From contig NC_063012.1 in NCBI RefSeq assembly GCF_020509005.1, positions 6,510,001 through 6,574,000 of the forward strand: 64,000 nucleotides of DNA, given 5' to 3'. Under the pieces are notes generated by a model, which saw only the letters and a list, made by a program, of their open reading frames with translations, was not told the DNA's origin and ran no database searches. Source of the DNA: Fulvia fulva (taxonomy: Eukaryota > Ascomycota > Dothideomycetes > Mycosphaerellales > Mycosphaerellaceae). Positions 11,601-24,000 of this stretch are shown here, piece by piece (the stretch's first letter is position 1; each line of letters starts with the position of its first letter). Both the position numbers and the translations under genes were made by a program.

Positions 11601-13270
11601 GTTTACGAATCCTAGGAAGGCTTAGACATCCTTAAGATTAGTTAGTACTTCCTAGGTCTATATACATTCCAATTTCTCCGGGTCTATCTCGCTGCCCTAG
11701 GGTGTAATAATAAGGCCTAGATATTTTTTATGTTCCTAGTAGAACTCGGACTTATCGATATTAATAGTAAGCCCGGTATCTCGTAGCTTGATTAATACCT
11801 TTCGTACGTATTCGACGTATTCCTCTAGAGTGTCGCTAAAGATAAGGACGTTATCTAGATATACTAATACAAAGTTATCTAGATGTTCCTATAGAACCTT
11901 ATTAATATATAACTAAAAGGTTACGGGTCCGTTATAGAGGCCGAACGGTAATACGAGGTATTTATATATACCGTAGCGTATTACGAAAGCTATTAGCTAC
12001 TCGTACCCTTCCGCGATACGTAACTTATTAAAGGCTACTATAATATCTAGTTTCGTAAAGTACTTCTTTCCGTATATACGGTTAAGCGTTTCCTATATTA
12101 ATAGAATAGGATAGCGATTCTTAATAGTAATAGCATTTAGCCTACGGTAGTTAATATATACTCGTAGCCCTCCTCTAGGCTTTCTTACTACTAATACCGG
12201 TGCTAGTAACTAGCTTATTTTCTAACCGGCCTTACGTACCTTACCTTCTAAAGTCTATTCGAGTAACTATTTCTTAATAGCTTTTTTCTCCTTCTCGGCT
12301 AGTCCGTATAGCTTTCGATATAGCGGTTCTTAAGGTCTACCGGGTTTGATATAAATCTCGTAGTCGATACCTAGTCGGTAAGGCAGGAGTCCCTCGTAGT
12401 CCTTTACTAAGAAAGTATCTATAATGTTATAGTATATAGGCGGGAGCTTCTCTTTAGGATTATAGTTAAACTACTTGTCTAAGAACTGATCTAGGTCATT
12501 AGCTACTATAGCGCTTAGTTTGAGGCTATTATTGTTATTATCGTTATCCTCGCGCCCCGTAGGTATAATATAGAAGCACTCGGCCCTAGGCCGGTACGCG
12601 TACATCTCCTATACGCGCTACGAGACTTCCTAGTAATCTACCTCTTTATCTACCTCTAGAGCGGATATATTTAGCTCCGCCCCTCTGGCTATAAGTCCTA
12701 CTAATTCGCTAGTAAAGGGCTTTAGTTTATATTTCGTTTACTAGGTTCTACCGATATAGTTTAGAGATTATACTATTATTAATATCTTATTATATAGATA
12801 GTGACCGAAGTAGTAGTTAGATCTAAACGCCACCTCGCTAGTTTCCTAGAAGATGTTTAGGTTATACGCGGAGAGCTACGGTAGTCTAAAGACAATATCG
12901 TATTCGAGGTCGGTAACGTAGTATAGTATTTACTCGTAATGACCGCCGATAACTACGTCTATAAGGGCTATATATGTGATCTAACGCGCTATAGCCGATC
13001 TATCTCCTAGTATTAATCGTCTGTTCTTCGTTAAAGGGATTAAGGGGGTTATATATTTACGTTTAAATTTCTAATTAAGAAAGAGAGAGGTAGAGGAAGA
13101 ATCTATAAGGCCGCGAGCCTTTCTATATTATATTATTACGGGTAATACTATATAAGGGTGTATAGCTAGTTATTACTTATCTAGTATATATACCGATATC
13201 TTAAGCTCCTTACTATAGTTCGTCTCTTACATTCTATATCTCTTAATCTTATACTCTTTCTGTCTTAGAA
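8610..13270 (-). pseudogene. pol remnant of G1 copy 2
   Basis: Polyprotein read leftward in the order protease, reverse transcriptase, RNase H, integrase and a C-terminal chromodomain-like region. It is homologous throughout to 53160-57700 of copy 4 on the other strand. The reverse transcriptase/RNase H region lies around 11100-12350 and integrase around 9300-10650. Unlike copy 3, this copy keeps the RNase H segment around 11290-11470. Stops from TGG to TAG and CAG to TAG occur throughout. Confidence 0.8.
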
Positions 13271-13279
13271 AGTTCGGTT

Positions 13280-15400
13280 ACTAACCGCTATCTACTACGC
13301 TTAGGTAGCGGTCGTACTATTTCCCTAATACTATAGGTCGGTAGTAAGGGAGCTAAGGTTCGGGTTGTTTCGTAGGCGTAGAGGGCGGTAGTCGCCGTCG
13401 TAACTATATATTAGGTATTCGGGGTTCGTTAATACGTACGAGCCTATACGGTAGCGGTAGTACTTACCCTACTTCTTAAGGTCCTCCCGCTACTTACGGT
13501 TTAATAAAGGCAGGTTCTATAAGTGAACCGGTAGGTCCTCCTTCTTCTTCGTACCTACGTATTATAGTAGTCGCTAGACGATTATAGCGGTCGTACTAGT
13601 AGCTACGGCACCTACGGTATTACTACCGCCCTATACGCCGTTATTGTTCGAATTAGGGTGACTACGTAGGCGCTCCTTCTATAGGTACAGTCGGTCGGTC
13701 TCGTAGAAGCTCTTATCTAGTACCGTATATTCCTTGAAACATCCTATATATTGTATAAGCGTCTATCTGCTTCCCTATCGCCGAAAGTCTTAATAAAGTA
13801 CTTACGGTTTAGGCGGTTACGAAATAGTATTAGCTTAGTCTCGTCGGTCTACTCTATCTAAGTACGTAGCTTCGAGTAGTAAGCGTAGAAGGTAATAAAG
13901 GTCTCGCCCTACTCCTACTTATAGGTAGCGATATTAACTATAGCCTTAGTTCCTTCGTTACGGGTACCGTACTAGCGCGTTATCTAATCTAGTAGTTCTT
14001 TACTAGTCTTAAACTCGTTAAATAATTGTTGTCTAGATACGGGGATCCTCGGCTTAATACTTCTCTAAGGGTCACTCTATGTCTATCTATATATTAAACG
14101 TACGCCGTCTACCTCGGAGCGGAAAGTAGTTATAGTTAGCTTAAGAAGTACGCTACTATACTAACTATCGAAGTTAGGGTCGTTATCGTTCTTAAAGTAC
14201 TTCGGGTTAGGTACGCCCTTACTAACCTCGATACCGCCTATTAGAGTACGGTTAATAGTAAATAGGCGTTCTAAAAGTTCGGTTAGGGGAGTCTATATAC
14301 GGGTATTACGCGCTTAAGAGTCGCGACTATTATTATTATTATGTCGTAGACGGTTTCTATTACGTCCTCGGTCGTTATTACTATTGCCGTCATTATCGTT
14401 ACTACCGCCTCCGCCGCCGCCGCCGCCCCTACTAGTAGCTTTACAATACTTACGTATTAGCTACTCGAGTAAAGTCTCGCGCGGAGGTAAATAGGAGGGT
14501 CGGCGACTAGAGCAGCCTCTATTCTATATAGTGTCTTTAGTAGCTTAGAGTCGAGTCTTTAGATCGTTATCCTCCTTCTATAGAGCCTAGTTCTTAGCTT
14601 CGGCATCCTATACCTTCTTCTTCTCCTCTTATAACTTTACTATGTTATAATCCTTCTTACTCTTTAGGTCTACGGCTATCTTCTATATTATAACCTCCTC
14701 GCTTTGTAGCATCTTATAGATACGGTTATACTCGGTATATAGTATAGTATACTAGGTGTTCTAGAGGTTATTAGCTCGCTCTATTATATCGAGTTATCTA
14801 CCTTTAGTAATCGCTATATTTACTACCTATAGTACGAAGTCGTAGGTAGTCTTCGGGTACTAGGATACGAGGGTCGTAAGTTTGTCTAGTATAATATTCT
14901 AGTATTCGGATACGAGAATATACTCTACCTCGTCGAGTAATAGGTATACCTCGTCTAGGTCGCCGCCTAGGTTCTCTTCGAGCTTAAACTCGAATAGTTC
15001 TATAAAGTTAATCTTACTACCTTCTTCTCGCTCGAAGGCTTTCTAGTAAGCTTTATTAATCTCTTATTATAGCGCGACACCGGTGTCTACTATAACCCGC
15101 CGGTTATCGTCCTATGTCTAACTCCGAGGAAAAGAGGAGAGGTCGGGGAAAAGAGATATACGCTACTTACCTTTACCCTTAGGCTTTAGTAGCGGTAGTA
15201 TACCGCCGTTTATCTATAAAGTTATATTATCTAGGTTCGGGGGAGGCGTAACGATGCCTATTTCCTAACTGTCTACGAGCGCGCGACTACCTACTAATAA
15301 TATCGCCGCGTTACGTTCTCTAGGTATCTACGTACTTAGCGCCTTACCGTATTCTACTACCCGCTCGTAGTCGCGTGTTCTTTAGTTCTATAAGTCTGTT
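13280..15400 (-). pseudogene. gag remnant of G1 copy 2
   Basis: Closely matches gag of copy 1 (335-2500) and of copy 4. Same layout: acidic N-terminus, Lys/Glu-rich coiled-coil-like segment (about 14560-14780), Arg/Ser/Gly tract (about 14330-14440), capsid core and a Cys/His nucleocapsid near 13420-13500. Inactivated by RIP. Confidence 0.75.
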
Positions 15401-15420
15401 CCTATTATTACGCGTCCCTT

Positions 15421-15458
15421 ACCTAGATCCGTGATCTAGGTAGGCTAGTAGAACAAAC
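15421..15458 (-). other. Primer-binding site and hairpin, G1 copy 2
   Basis: Plus-strand bases 15448-15458 read GTAGAACAAAC. Their first 9 bases (GTAGAACAA) equal a sequence inside the same element's LTR, so the RNA could fold back and prime from its own 5' end. A 9-bp inverted repeat (15421-15429 with 15433-15441) follows, as in copies 1 and 3. Confidence 0.65.
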
Positions 15459-15642
15459 TATAAGGGCGCGCGTACTATAGGGTCCGAACGAGATAGTTAT
15501 TGTTCTACGAAGCTACGAAAGAGGAGCGCGAGGCGCGGCGAAGTTATAAAGTAAAGCTAAGCCGCGCTAACCCGATACGGAAGGTCCGCGGTTTAGCCGG
15601 GCCGACGTAGCTATAGTAAGGGGTCGCGGGCTACCCGTAATA
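15459..15642 (-). repeat. 5' LTR of G1 copy 2
   Basis: 184 bp; right flank begins with the TTATC duplication (15643-15647). It contains the TTATAA box and the GTAGAACAA sequence that pairs with the primer-binding site. Confidence 0.92.
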
Positions 15643-15647
15643 TTATC

Positions 15648-16058
15648 GATCGGAGACACGTACGATATACTATTCGAAAGCGCCTATTAAGGCTATTACC
15701 TAACGAGAAAAAGAGTAGGGCGCCTACGCTAGCGGCGGTATAATTGCCGCGGAAAGCGACTAGAAAATAGGAATCTACCTCCTATCCGACTAGACCCTAA
15801 AATTACGGAGCCGCGGAGGTAAATTACCTATTTAGGTAACTTCTAACCTTAGCCGTAGCCGAAGTATAGTAATATAGAGACTAGATCCTAAGCCTAACTC
15901 GCGAGTATTAAGTAGCTCGCGAGTAATACCTAAATCTCTATAGACGGGGATACGATATAGGAACCTAGCTAGTAGTAACTAACTCTTTAATAGCTAAGCT
16001 AATAACTAACCTAGTAATAGTAAGACAATAGCTAACGATAATATACTAAGGGCCTAGG
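15648..16058 (+). pseudogene. LINE-III ORF1, N-terminal piece
   Basis: One frame stays open apart from RIP-type TAA/TAG codons and is Ser/Arg/Asn-rich, with no recognisable domain. The start of this piece resembles the N-terminal end of LINE-I ORF1 on the minus strand near 7700-7760. It ends at the CTAGG duplication of G1 copy 3 and continues at 28041. Confidence 0.55.
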
Positions 16059-16242
16059 TATTACGGGTAGCCCGCGACACCCTACTATAGCTACGTCGGC
16101 CCGGCTAAACCGCGGACCTTCCGTATCGGGTTAGCGCGGCTTAGCTTTGCTTTATAACTTCGCCGCGCCTCGTGCTCCTCTTTTATAGCTTCGTAGAACA
16201 ATAACTATCTCTCCCGGACCCTATAGTACGCGCGCCCTTATA
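16059..16242 (+). repeat. 5' LTR of G1 copy 3
   Basis: 184 bp. TATA-like TTATAA at 16152-16157 lies 41 bp upstream of GTAGAACAA at 16193-16201, the sequence complementary to the primer-binding site. If this family self-primes, transcription should start at or next to 16193. Confidence 0.92.
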
Positions 16243-16280
16243 GTTTGTTCTACTAGCCTACCTAGATCACGGATCTAGGT
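16243..16280 (+). other. Putative self-priming site and hairpin, G1 copy 3
   Basis: Immediately after the LTR, TTGTTCTAC at 16245-16253 is the exact reverse complement of GTAGAACAA in the LTR (16193-16201). No tRNA 3'-end complement starting with TGG is seen. Positions 16260-16268 and 16272-16280 form a 9-bp perfect stem with a 3-base loop. Tf1 and sushi-type elements prime from their own cleaved 5' mRNA end using such complementarity; assignment to that mechanism is inference. Confidence 0.65.
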
Positions 16281-18470
16281 AAGGGACGCGTAATAATAGG
16301 AACAGACTTATAGAACTAAAGAACACGCGACTACGAGCGGGTAGTAGAATACGGTAAGGCGCTAAGTACGTAGATACCTAGGGAAGTTAACGCCGCGAAG
16401 ACCTTAGCGATAGCGATAGGTCGCGTTAATAACTATACTATAACAAGTCAGTAGGACTTATAGACCTAGGACGGTATACTACTACTAGCAAAGCCCTTAG
16501 GCAAGCGTATATCTCTTTTCCTAGATCTCTTATCTTTTCTATAGCCCTAGACTTAAGATGACGACCGGCGTGTCACGATTAATACCGGCGCCGCTCTTTA
16601 GTAGGAGTTAGATATAGTATAGGAGAAGGCACTCGATAGGGAATAGAGAGGCGCTATTAACTTTATAGAACTCTACGAGCTAAAGGAGTACTAGGAGAAG
16701 GGTAGCGACGATATACTACCTATTTACTACTTCCTCGACGAAGCCGAACATATCGCCGCTAGCGATTTCTAGAACGTCGACGCGAACGACCTCGCCGAGT
16801 TGGTCCGAGACTATCCTAAGACTTTATACGACTTTATCCTACGAGGATTTAATACCGCGTAGACCGCTACCGAGCAAGTCGACGTCTTATAACGTATAAA
16901 CGCCCTCTAGAACGACTAGTACCGTAACCTCTATGCCGAATACGACCGTATCTATTAGATACTTAGAACCGAGAAGTCCGCTTTATAGAAGATAGTATAG
17001 GATCTTAAGAACGTACTAGACCTAGCTAAGATAAAGGAGGTCTAGGACAAGTATAAGTAAGCTAATAATCTATATAAACAATTTCACGATCTTAGCGAAA
17101 AGGAGAAGAAGAAGGCATAAGATACTAAGAGTATAAACTAGGCGTTATAGAAGGAGATTAATGACTTAAAGACTCGACTCTAAGCTATAGAGGACAACAC
17201 TACTAACGGTAATAGGCGTCGAAGCCGTAGTCCGTTACGCTCGCGCTCTTACCCGCGAGAGACCTCCCTCGAGAAGCTTTAGCGTATATATCGTAAAGCG
17301 GCTACCGGGGGCCGTAGGGGTAGTAGTAGAGATAACGATAATGATAACGGCCTAGGCCGTAGCGATAAGGATAAGGATCGAGGCCGCGATAATCGCCGCC
17401 GTAACTAGCGCTAAGAGACGGTACGTACTAGAGGAGGACGTACTAATTATATATAGACACCGCTAGTAGACCTCGCCGAGCGTCTTATTAATATCGACCG
17501 TACCTTAGAGCGTAGTATAGAGATCGGTAAGGGAGTGCTAGATCCTAAGAAGTTTAAGAACGATACCGACCTATCTTTCGATAGTTAGTATACGAGTATC
17601 CTACTAAAGCTTATAGTAGCGACCTTCCGTACTAAGTAGGATGCCCTCCGCTTCCTATATAGATAGACTAATAGTAAAGTCTAGACTACTATTAAGCTAC
17701 GTATCTCTATCCTAGGACATTAGTTATATAACGAGTTTAGTACCGGCGAGGAGCTACTAGACTAGATAACTCGACAGTACGGTACCCGGAACGAAGCTAT
17801 AAAGACTATAGTCGATATTATAACCTATAAGTAGTAGTAGAAGGAATCCTTTGTCGTATTCTTCGTACGTTACTCGAAGTTACGTACCTAGATAGACTAG
17901 GGGGATGACACCGAGCTAATGCTTTTCCGTAACCGCCTAAACCGTAAATACTTCGTTAAGACATTCGGCGACCGAGAGGTTAACCGTTACCTAAATAGTA
18001 TATAGGATATTATTAAGGAGTGTACCGAGTTAGACGAGACCTTCTACGAGACCGAGTAGCTATACCCTTAGTAGGACAATAACCGCCCTCGTAGTAGCGG
18101 CGGAGGAGGTAACTAGAACCTAGGCCCTACTAGTAACGTAATAACTACTATAGCTACCGTAGCTAGCGCGACCGGTACGATCGTATAACGCCTACTATAG
18201 TACTTAGGTATTAAGAAGAAGGAAGACTTGCTAGCACACCTTTAGAATCTACTACCGCTTAACCGCGAGGGTCGTAAAGATCTAAAGAAGTAGGGTAAGT
18301 GCTTCCGTTACCGTACCGGACTATATATTACTAGTAACCCCGAGTACGAGATATACGGCTACGACGGCGACTACCGCCTACCTCGACTACGTAACGTAAC
18401 TCCGAACTTAAGCGCCCTCGCTACCGAGTAGGGAAATGCCGGGGCCACTGCCTAAGTATAGTAGATAGTA
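16270..18470 (+). pseudogene. gag remnant of G1 copy 3
   Basis: Ty3/gypsy gag with the same architecture as the other G1 copies: acidic N-terminal region, Lys/Glu-rich coiled-coil-like stretch (about 17030-17180), Arg/Ser/Gly/Asp tract (about 17210-17400), capsid core (about 17480-18060) and a Cys/His nucleocapsid near 18295-18390. It ends about where the threonine/alanine-rich tail of copy 4 gag ends. Trp and Gln codons are stops. Confidence 0.75.
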
Positions 18471-19608
18471 GTTAGAACAAGAATTAGAAAGAGTATAAGA
18501 TCAAGAGGTATAGAATATAAGAGACGGACTATAGCGGAGAACTTAAGATATCGGCCTATATATTAGAACTATAGTTACCGGATGTATACCCTTATATAGT
18601 ACTACCTGTAATAATACAAAATAGAAAGGTACGAGGCCTACTAGATTCTGCTTTAACCTCTCTCTTTCTTGATTAGAAATATATACGTAAACATAACATC
18701 CCTCTAATACCCCTAGTTTAGAGTAAGAACTTGATACTAGGCGATAGGAAGGCGAGTACTAGACGTATCACACACGTAGCCTTAGTCGACGTTATTATCG
18801 GCGGTTATTATTACGAGCAAATAATATACTATATAACCGACCTCGAATACGAGATCGTCCTCGGCCTACCTTAGTTAAGCTAGTACAACCCTAACATCTT
18901 CTAGGAAACCGGCGAAGTGGCCCTTAGATTAGACTACTACTTTAGTCGCTATCTTCGTAGGAAGACTTCAATAATAGTTTAGTCCCTAAACTACTAATAC
19001 CGGTAACGTACGAAATACGGACTAGAGCCCTTTACTAGGGAGTCGCTAGGATTTACGGTAGGAGGGGCGGAGTTGAACGTCTCGTCCTTATATATAGACG
19101 ACGATAAGAAAGTGGACTATTAAGGCGTTAGTCGTCACGCTCAGGAGATATATACGTACCGGCCTAGGGCCGAGTACTTCTACATTCTGCCTACTAGTAA
19201 CGAGTCTAGTAAAACGGATAGTAACGGCGAGTTGAAGCTAAGCGTAATGTTAGCTAACGATCTTAATTAGTTCCTAAATAAGCAATTTAACCACAACCCG
19301 AAGGAGAAGCTTCCGCCCGAGTACTATTATATTACGGACGCGTTCTTAGCTAAAGACTATAAAGGGCTCCCGCCTTATAGGCCGGGCATTAACTATAAAA
19401 TCTATATTAAGCCCGACGGCCTATAAGAGCCTCCTTACCGCAAACCCTATAGGCTTATACCGTAAGAGAATAAAGTAGTTAAGAAATAGATTACTAAGTA
19501 GGAGAGCGAAGGGAAAGTCCGTAAGGCTAGTTAGAAGATAAGCTAGTCCCTAGCTCCTATTCTAGTGGTACGTAAGCTAGGAGGAGGACTCTGAGTACAT
19601 ATTGACTA
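18470..19608 (+). pseudogene. pol remnant of G1 copy 3, N-terminal piece
   Basis: Covers protease and the start of the reverse transcriptase. The sequence is collinear with 53160-54320 of copy 4, including the conserved stretch upstream of RT (a GGAELNV motif near 19060-19080). It stops in the RT motif of the type LRVxIDYRGL, where LINE-A inserted, and resumes at 24617. Confidence 0.78.
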
Positions 19609-19689
19609 GAACGATTGATCACGTAGCGGGGGTATATAGGGGTACTACTAAGATATATATAGTTAGGAGATCGGCCTCTAGGGGAACCT

Positions 19690-21009
19690 ATTATAGAGGA
19701 AGGGTCCGAAGGAGAAATAGCGACGACGACGGTAGTAGACGACCGAGAGCAAGGGGGAGACGAGTAGAGGACGCTCTATAAGAAGGCGGAAGAGATAGTA
19801 GCGGTAGAAGAAGGGAGGTTTCCGGAGAGAGTACTAAAAGGAGTAATAAGCGAACTGCTCGGGGGACTAAAGGCGCTTAAACGACAAATAAGCACTACGA
19901 TCAATATAGCAATCGAGGTAGCAACACGAAACGTAAGAGACAACCCTTAAAGAGACCCGAGACAGACCTAGGGCCTAACAACCTAGGCAACAATCGCGAG
20001 CCAACCCACCCCCCCTTAAAGCATAGTACTACGAGTCTATATTACGGACTAGAAAGAGAAGGAAGAGATAGGAAAGATGACCGGGAGGGAGATAGTCGAG
20101 AAGATCGGAGTAAAGGGAATAGTAGGGGCAAGGGTAGACAATAAAGGGGTCAAGCTGTTTATAGCATACGTATAGGACAAGAAGGCCCTCGAAATAAACA
20201 AGGAGTAGACACTGAAGATCGGGAGCACAGCGAAAGTCTCCTATTAACAGTACATAGTAATTGCGTATAGGGTCCTACGAACCTTTGATATATAAAGGGA
20301 TATACTAAACCTCTAGAGGCAAAACTAGGTAACAGCACTAGGACTATAGATTATAAAGACAGCGTAGGTCAAGAAGAAGATAGAGGAGGGCAAGAGGGCC
20401 TCCTCGCTGATCTTATAGGTTGTAACACTAGAGCAAGCGAACAAGGTCTTAGACTAAGGGTCGTACTAGGACTTAAAGAGGCTAGATATAGAAATCTATT
20501 AGAGCAACTATAGGATCCTTCAATGTTTTAACTGTCAACAGTACGGACATATTGCCCTAAAGTATAGTAAAGCTACACTAGTCTACTTATACTATACTAG
20601 TGATTACGCGACCTAAGAGTGCTAAAAACGGAAGGAGGACATAAGATGCGTAGTATATAGGAGAAAACACCCGGCATAGTCAAACCAATGCCTAGTTAGA
20701 CTATTAGCCTAGTGGAGAGCGCAGGAAGCAAGGGTAATAACACTAACTAGGTTCCTAGTAGGTGAACAGAAACAACTAGAGAGAACTACCCACCCGAATA
20801 AGAGACCCCGGCTATAAGAGGAGCTATAAATAGTGCTAGTAATAGGGATACTAACGTTCTTATACAAGGCAGCGTAGAGCAATAGACAAATGAGAATCAA
20901 CCAAATGATAGGGAGCTAGCCCAAAGGGAAGAACAGGAGGAGGGACGGGAAAACTAACAGCAAGACTAATAGCAAGACTAAACGGACCTAGACACAAACA
21001 TGTCCTAAT
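19690..21009 (+). pseudogene. LINE-A ORF1 remnant with zinc knuckle
   Basis: RNA-binding gag-like protein. The frame can be followed through an acidic N-terminal region, a central region shared with LINE-I and LINE-III ORF1 (about 20050-20200), and a CCHC knuckle at 20524-20565 (C-x2-C-x4-H-x4, with the last Cys now Tyr because TGT became TAT). It ends at TAA 21007-21009. That stop overlaps the ATG of ORF2 (21008-21010), a TAATG arrangement suggesting translation by stop-and-restart. Numerous TAG/TAA codons from RIP inactivate it. Confidence 0.75.
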
Positions 21010-24000
21010 GCCTTACACTAACAGACTATCAATCATTTAGTATAATGTGAACAGAAGCAAAGACAAGGTCTAAAGGAGCTTTCTATAAGCCTTAGACCCG
21101 GAGGAACACCACATTATAGCAATATAGGAACTATAGATCAACCTATACTCTAGGATTCTATTAACTATACGAGACCCGAGATACTACGTAGTAATAAACA
21201 GAACCGAGGGAGTCCTACGAACTTGTATCTATATTAGTAAGAAGGTACTAGCAGAGGACTAGTAGGCCTGGCCGAGAACCGATAGGGATATCACTATAGC
21301 ATAGCTCAAAACAACTTAAGGCCAAGTCCTAATCTATAGCGTATACAACCTACCTCTAGAGTCCAGAAGCAGTACATAACTATATACGCTAGGAAGGCTC
21401 CCGGAAGCAATAGACTAACAAAACCACAACATCGTGATAGGAGATTTTAACCTCTACTACCTAAAGTAGGGATCGGACTTCACCCTAGTATACTACTTCT
21501 TAGTAGGGAGGCTTATTAGTCAGATAGAAACAGCCTAAATAGACTTGATCACGCCAAAGGGAACAGAAACTTAGGTTAGAAACAACAGTTCTAGCACGCT
21601 AGACCTATACTTTTTATCCTACGCCTTAACACGACGGGTAGAAAGCTACATAGTTAATGACTAACTAGAGTCCTTATTAGACCACTATCTAATCCAAACC
21701 GACATCCAACTCATAGTTAAGGAGGAGAGGGAACCTAAGAGGAGGCTCTACTAGAAGCAGGCCGAGTGGATACTAGTATAGTAGCGGCTAGAAGGCGAAC
21801 TAGAACAGGTAAACATTAACAATATATATATAACGGAGGGGATTGACCAAGTAGTAGAGCAGCTAATAGAAGCTATACAAAGGGCAGCCTAGGCCTATAT
21901 ACCTAAGAAGAGATGGTCGCTATACTAGAAGCTATACTAGACACTAGAGTACATAGCCAAAGTTAAGGAGGCAAGGAGAGCAAGAAGGAGATAGGAGTAA
22001 CGACGTACCTAAGCAAACTAGGAAGTCTATAACAACGCGTACAAAGCAAAGAAGGCGCAGATCAGAAGAGACAAGACGTAGGAGTAGAGGTCAACTATAG
22101 GGATAATTATAGAACACCCGGAACAAATCTAGAGACTAGTAGAATAGGCTAGGAAACTAGACGAGGAACGAAACTCCCCGCCCTAGTTTCCCTTAATATA
22201 GGACTAAGACGGGGAAACGCAAACTACTCCGATAGGGAAAGCGAAAGTATTCGTAGACTACTTCTTCGGGACTTAGGTAGAGGTAGACCTAAGCAACATC
22301 CTAGGAACATATATTCCTCCGCTAAGGGAGGCTAACTAGTAAGTGTCTACTATAGAGATCGGAAACATTATTAAGAAACTAAAGGGTAACAAAGCCCTAG
22401 GCCTAGACAAGATTCCTAACTATTACCTAAAAGCTAGTAGTAGCCTTATTACTCTAGTACTTACGCCAATCTTTACCTAGTACATAAAGTAGGGGTATTG
22501 CCTAAAGGCCTTTAGGCAATCACTAACTTACGTCCTAAGGAAACCCTAAAAGGAAGACTATACTAAGTTGAAGTTATATAGACTAATTGCGTTACTGAAC
22601 ATACTAGGGAAGCTCCTAGAGAAGGTCGTAGCTATAAGGCTCACCGGAATAGTAGAAGAACACAACCTCCTCCCGGTAACGCAAATAGGGGGGAGACAAA
22701 AGAGATCTACCCTCATAGTAGTCGAACTGATCATAGAGCAAATCAGACACATCTAGCACTATAGTAATAATAAGGTAGCCTTACTACTTTTCCTAGATAT
22801 ATTAGGGGCTTTCGACAATATGTCCTACGTAAGGCTCCTATATATCCTTAGAATAAAAAGCATCCTAGCCTAGATAGTACACTTTATGTAGTCATTCCTT
22901 AAGGACAGAACAACCTAGATCCTCCTAGGGTCCTTCAAAGCCCCGTAGACCCTAATTACGAACACGGGCATCCTATAGGGCTCTACACTCTCCCCAATTC
23001 TGTTCCTCCTCTTTATAGCCGACCTGACCCCACTCCTAGAAACAGTAAACACCTTAGTATCGGGGTTCGTAGATAACACAAATATCCTAGCGTAGTCGGG
23101 GTCTATAGAGGAAAACTGCGCACTCCTAGAGGAGAGACATAGACAATGCGAAAAGTAGGCAAGAGAGTATAGGGCAAAATTTGTACCGGATAAGTACCAA
23201 CTTATCCATTTTAGTAAGGTAAAGACAAAACACAACTTAGTAGCACTAGTAAAAATCTAGGGGTTCAAGACCTATCCTATAAGGGAACTTAGAGTCCTTA
23301 GGATATAGCTAGACCCGAAACTCAGCTAGGGACCACAAGTAAAGAAGGCGTAAGCGAGAGCGGACACTAATAGACAATTAATCGAGAGACTCACTACGTT
23401 AACCTAGGGGGCGACCTTCATAAAGGCCTAGACTATGTACAAGGCCATTGTCAAGCCCGTAATGCTATATAGAGTAGTAATTTAGGCAGCGGAAAAACAC
23501 ATCCCGAAGAGAATTAAGGACCCCCTTAATAGAGCGTAGGCAGCCTGCCTAAAGAGAGTACTAGGGGTATACAAGTCAACCCCTTATAGGACAATAGAAA
23601 TAGAATCAGGTATAGCCCCTATTAGGGAGTACCTCTAGGGCATGAGGTGTCAATACGCAGAGAAGACATTAGCATACCTAGCCTAGGGAACTATCTAAGT
23701 AGCTACTCAAAGGATAAGAACCTAGTAGGAGAGGAGGAGAAGACCCAACCGGCCACATATGATCCTATAGAAGGAAGCAGACCTAAAAACATCACAGGAA
23801 ATCCTAGTAGCCCTTGAACAGAGAGAAGCTCTGAGGGAGCAAGCTAACACAGGGGACAAAGGGAAAAAGAAGCAAAGCCAAGCAGAAAGGATCGTAGGTC
23901 ACCTATAGGAAACGCGTTAGAACCAAAAACCGGTAAGGCTAGGAGCCCTACTAGCGGCCAGGACCTTCGGGAGGTATAACTACCTTATCTACAAAGACCT

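Larger units (their letters stand above)
8403..15642 (-). mobile_element. G1 copy 2: structurally complete, RIPed gypsy chromovirus (7240 bp)
   Basis: Minus-strand element with both 184-bp LTRs (8403-8586 and 15459-15642), a polypurine tract next to the 3' LTR, a primer-binding site next to the 5' LTR, and gag and pol between them. The 5-bp target duplication TTATC is at 8398-8402 and 15643-15647. The flanks join to give the 5' end of LINE-III. It is the only full-length G1 copy without a nested insertion and gives the family's true length. RIP stops are dense in all frames, so it is not coding. Confidence 0.93.

Noticed and set aside
20709..20900. 63-codon minus-strand frame
   Set aside because: Antisense to LINE-A ORF1; no conserved features.
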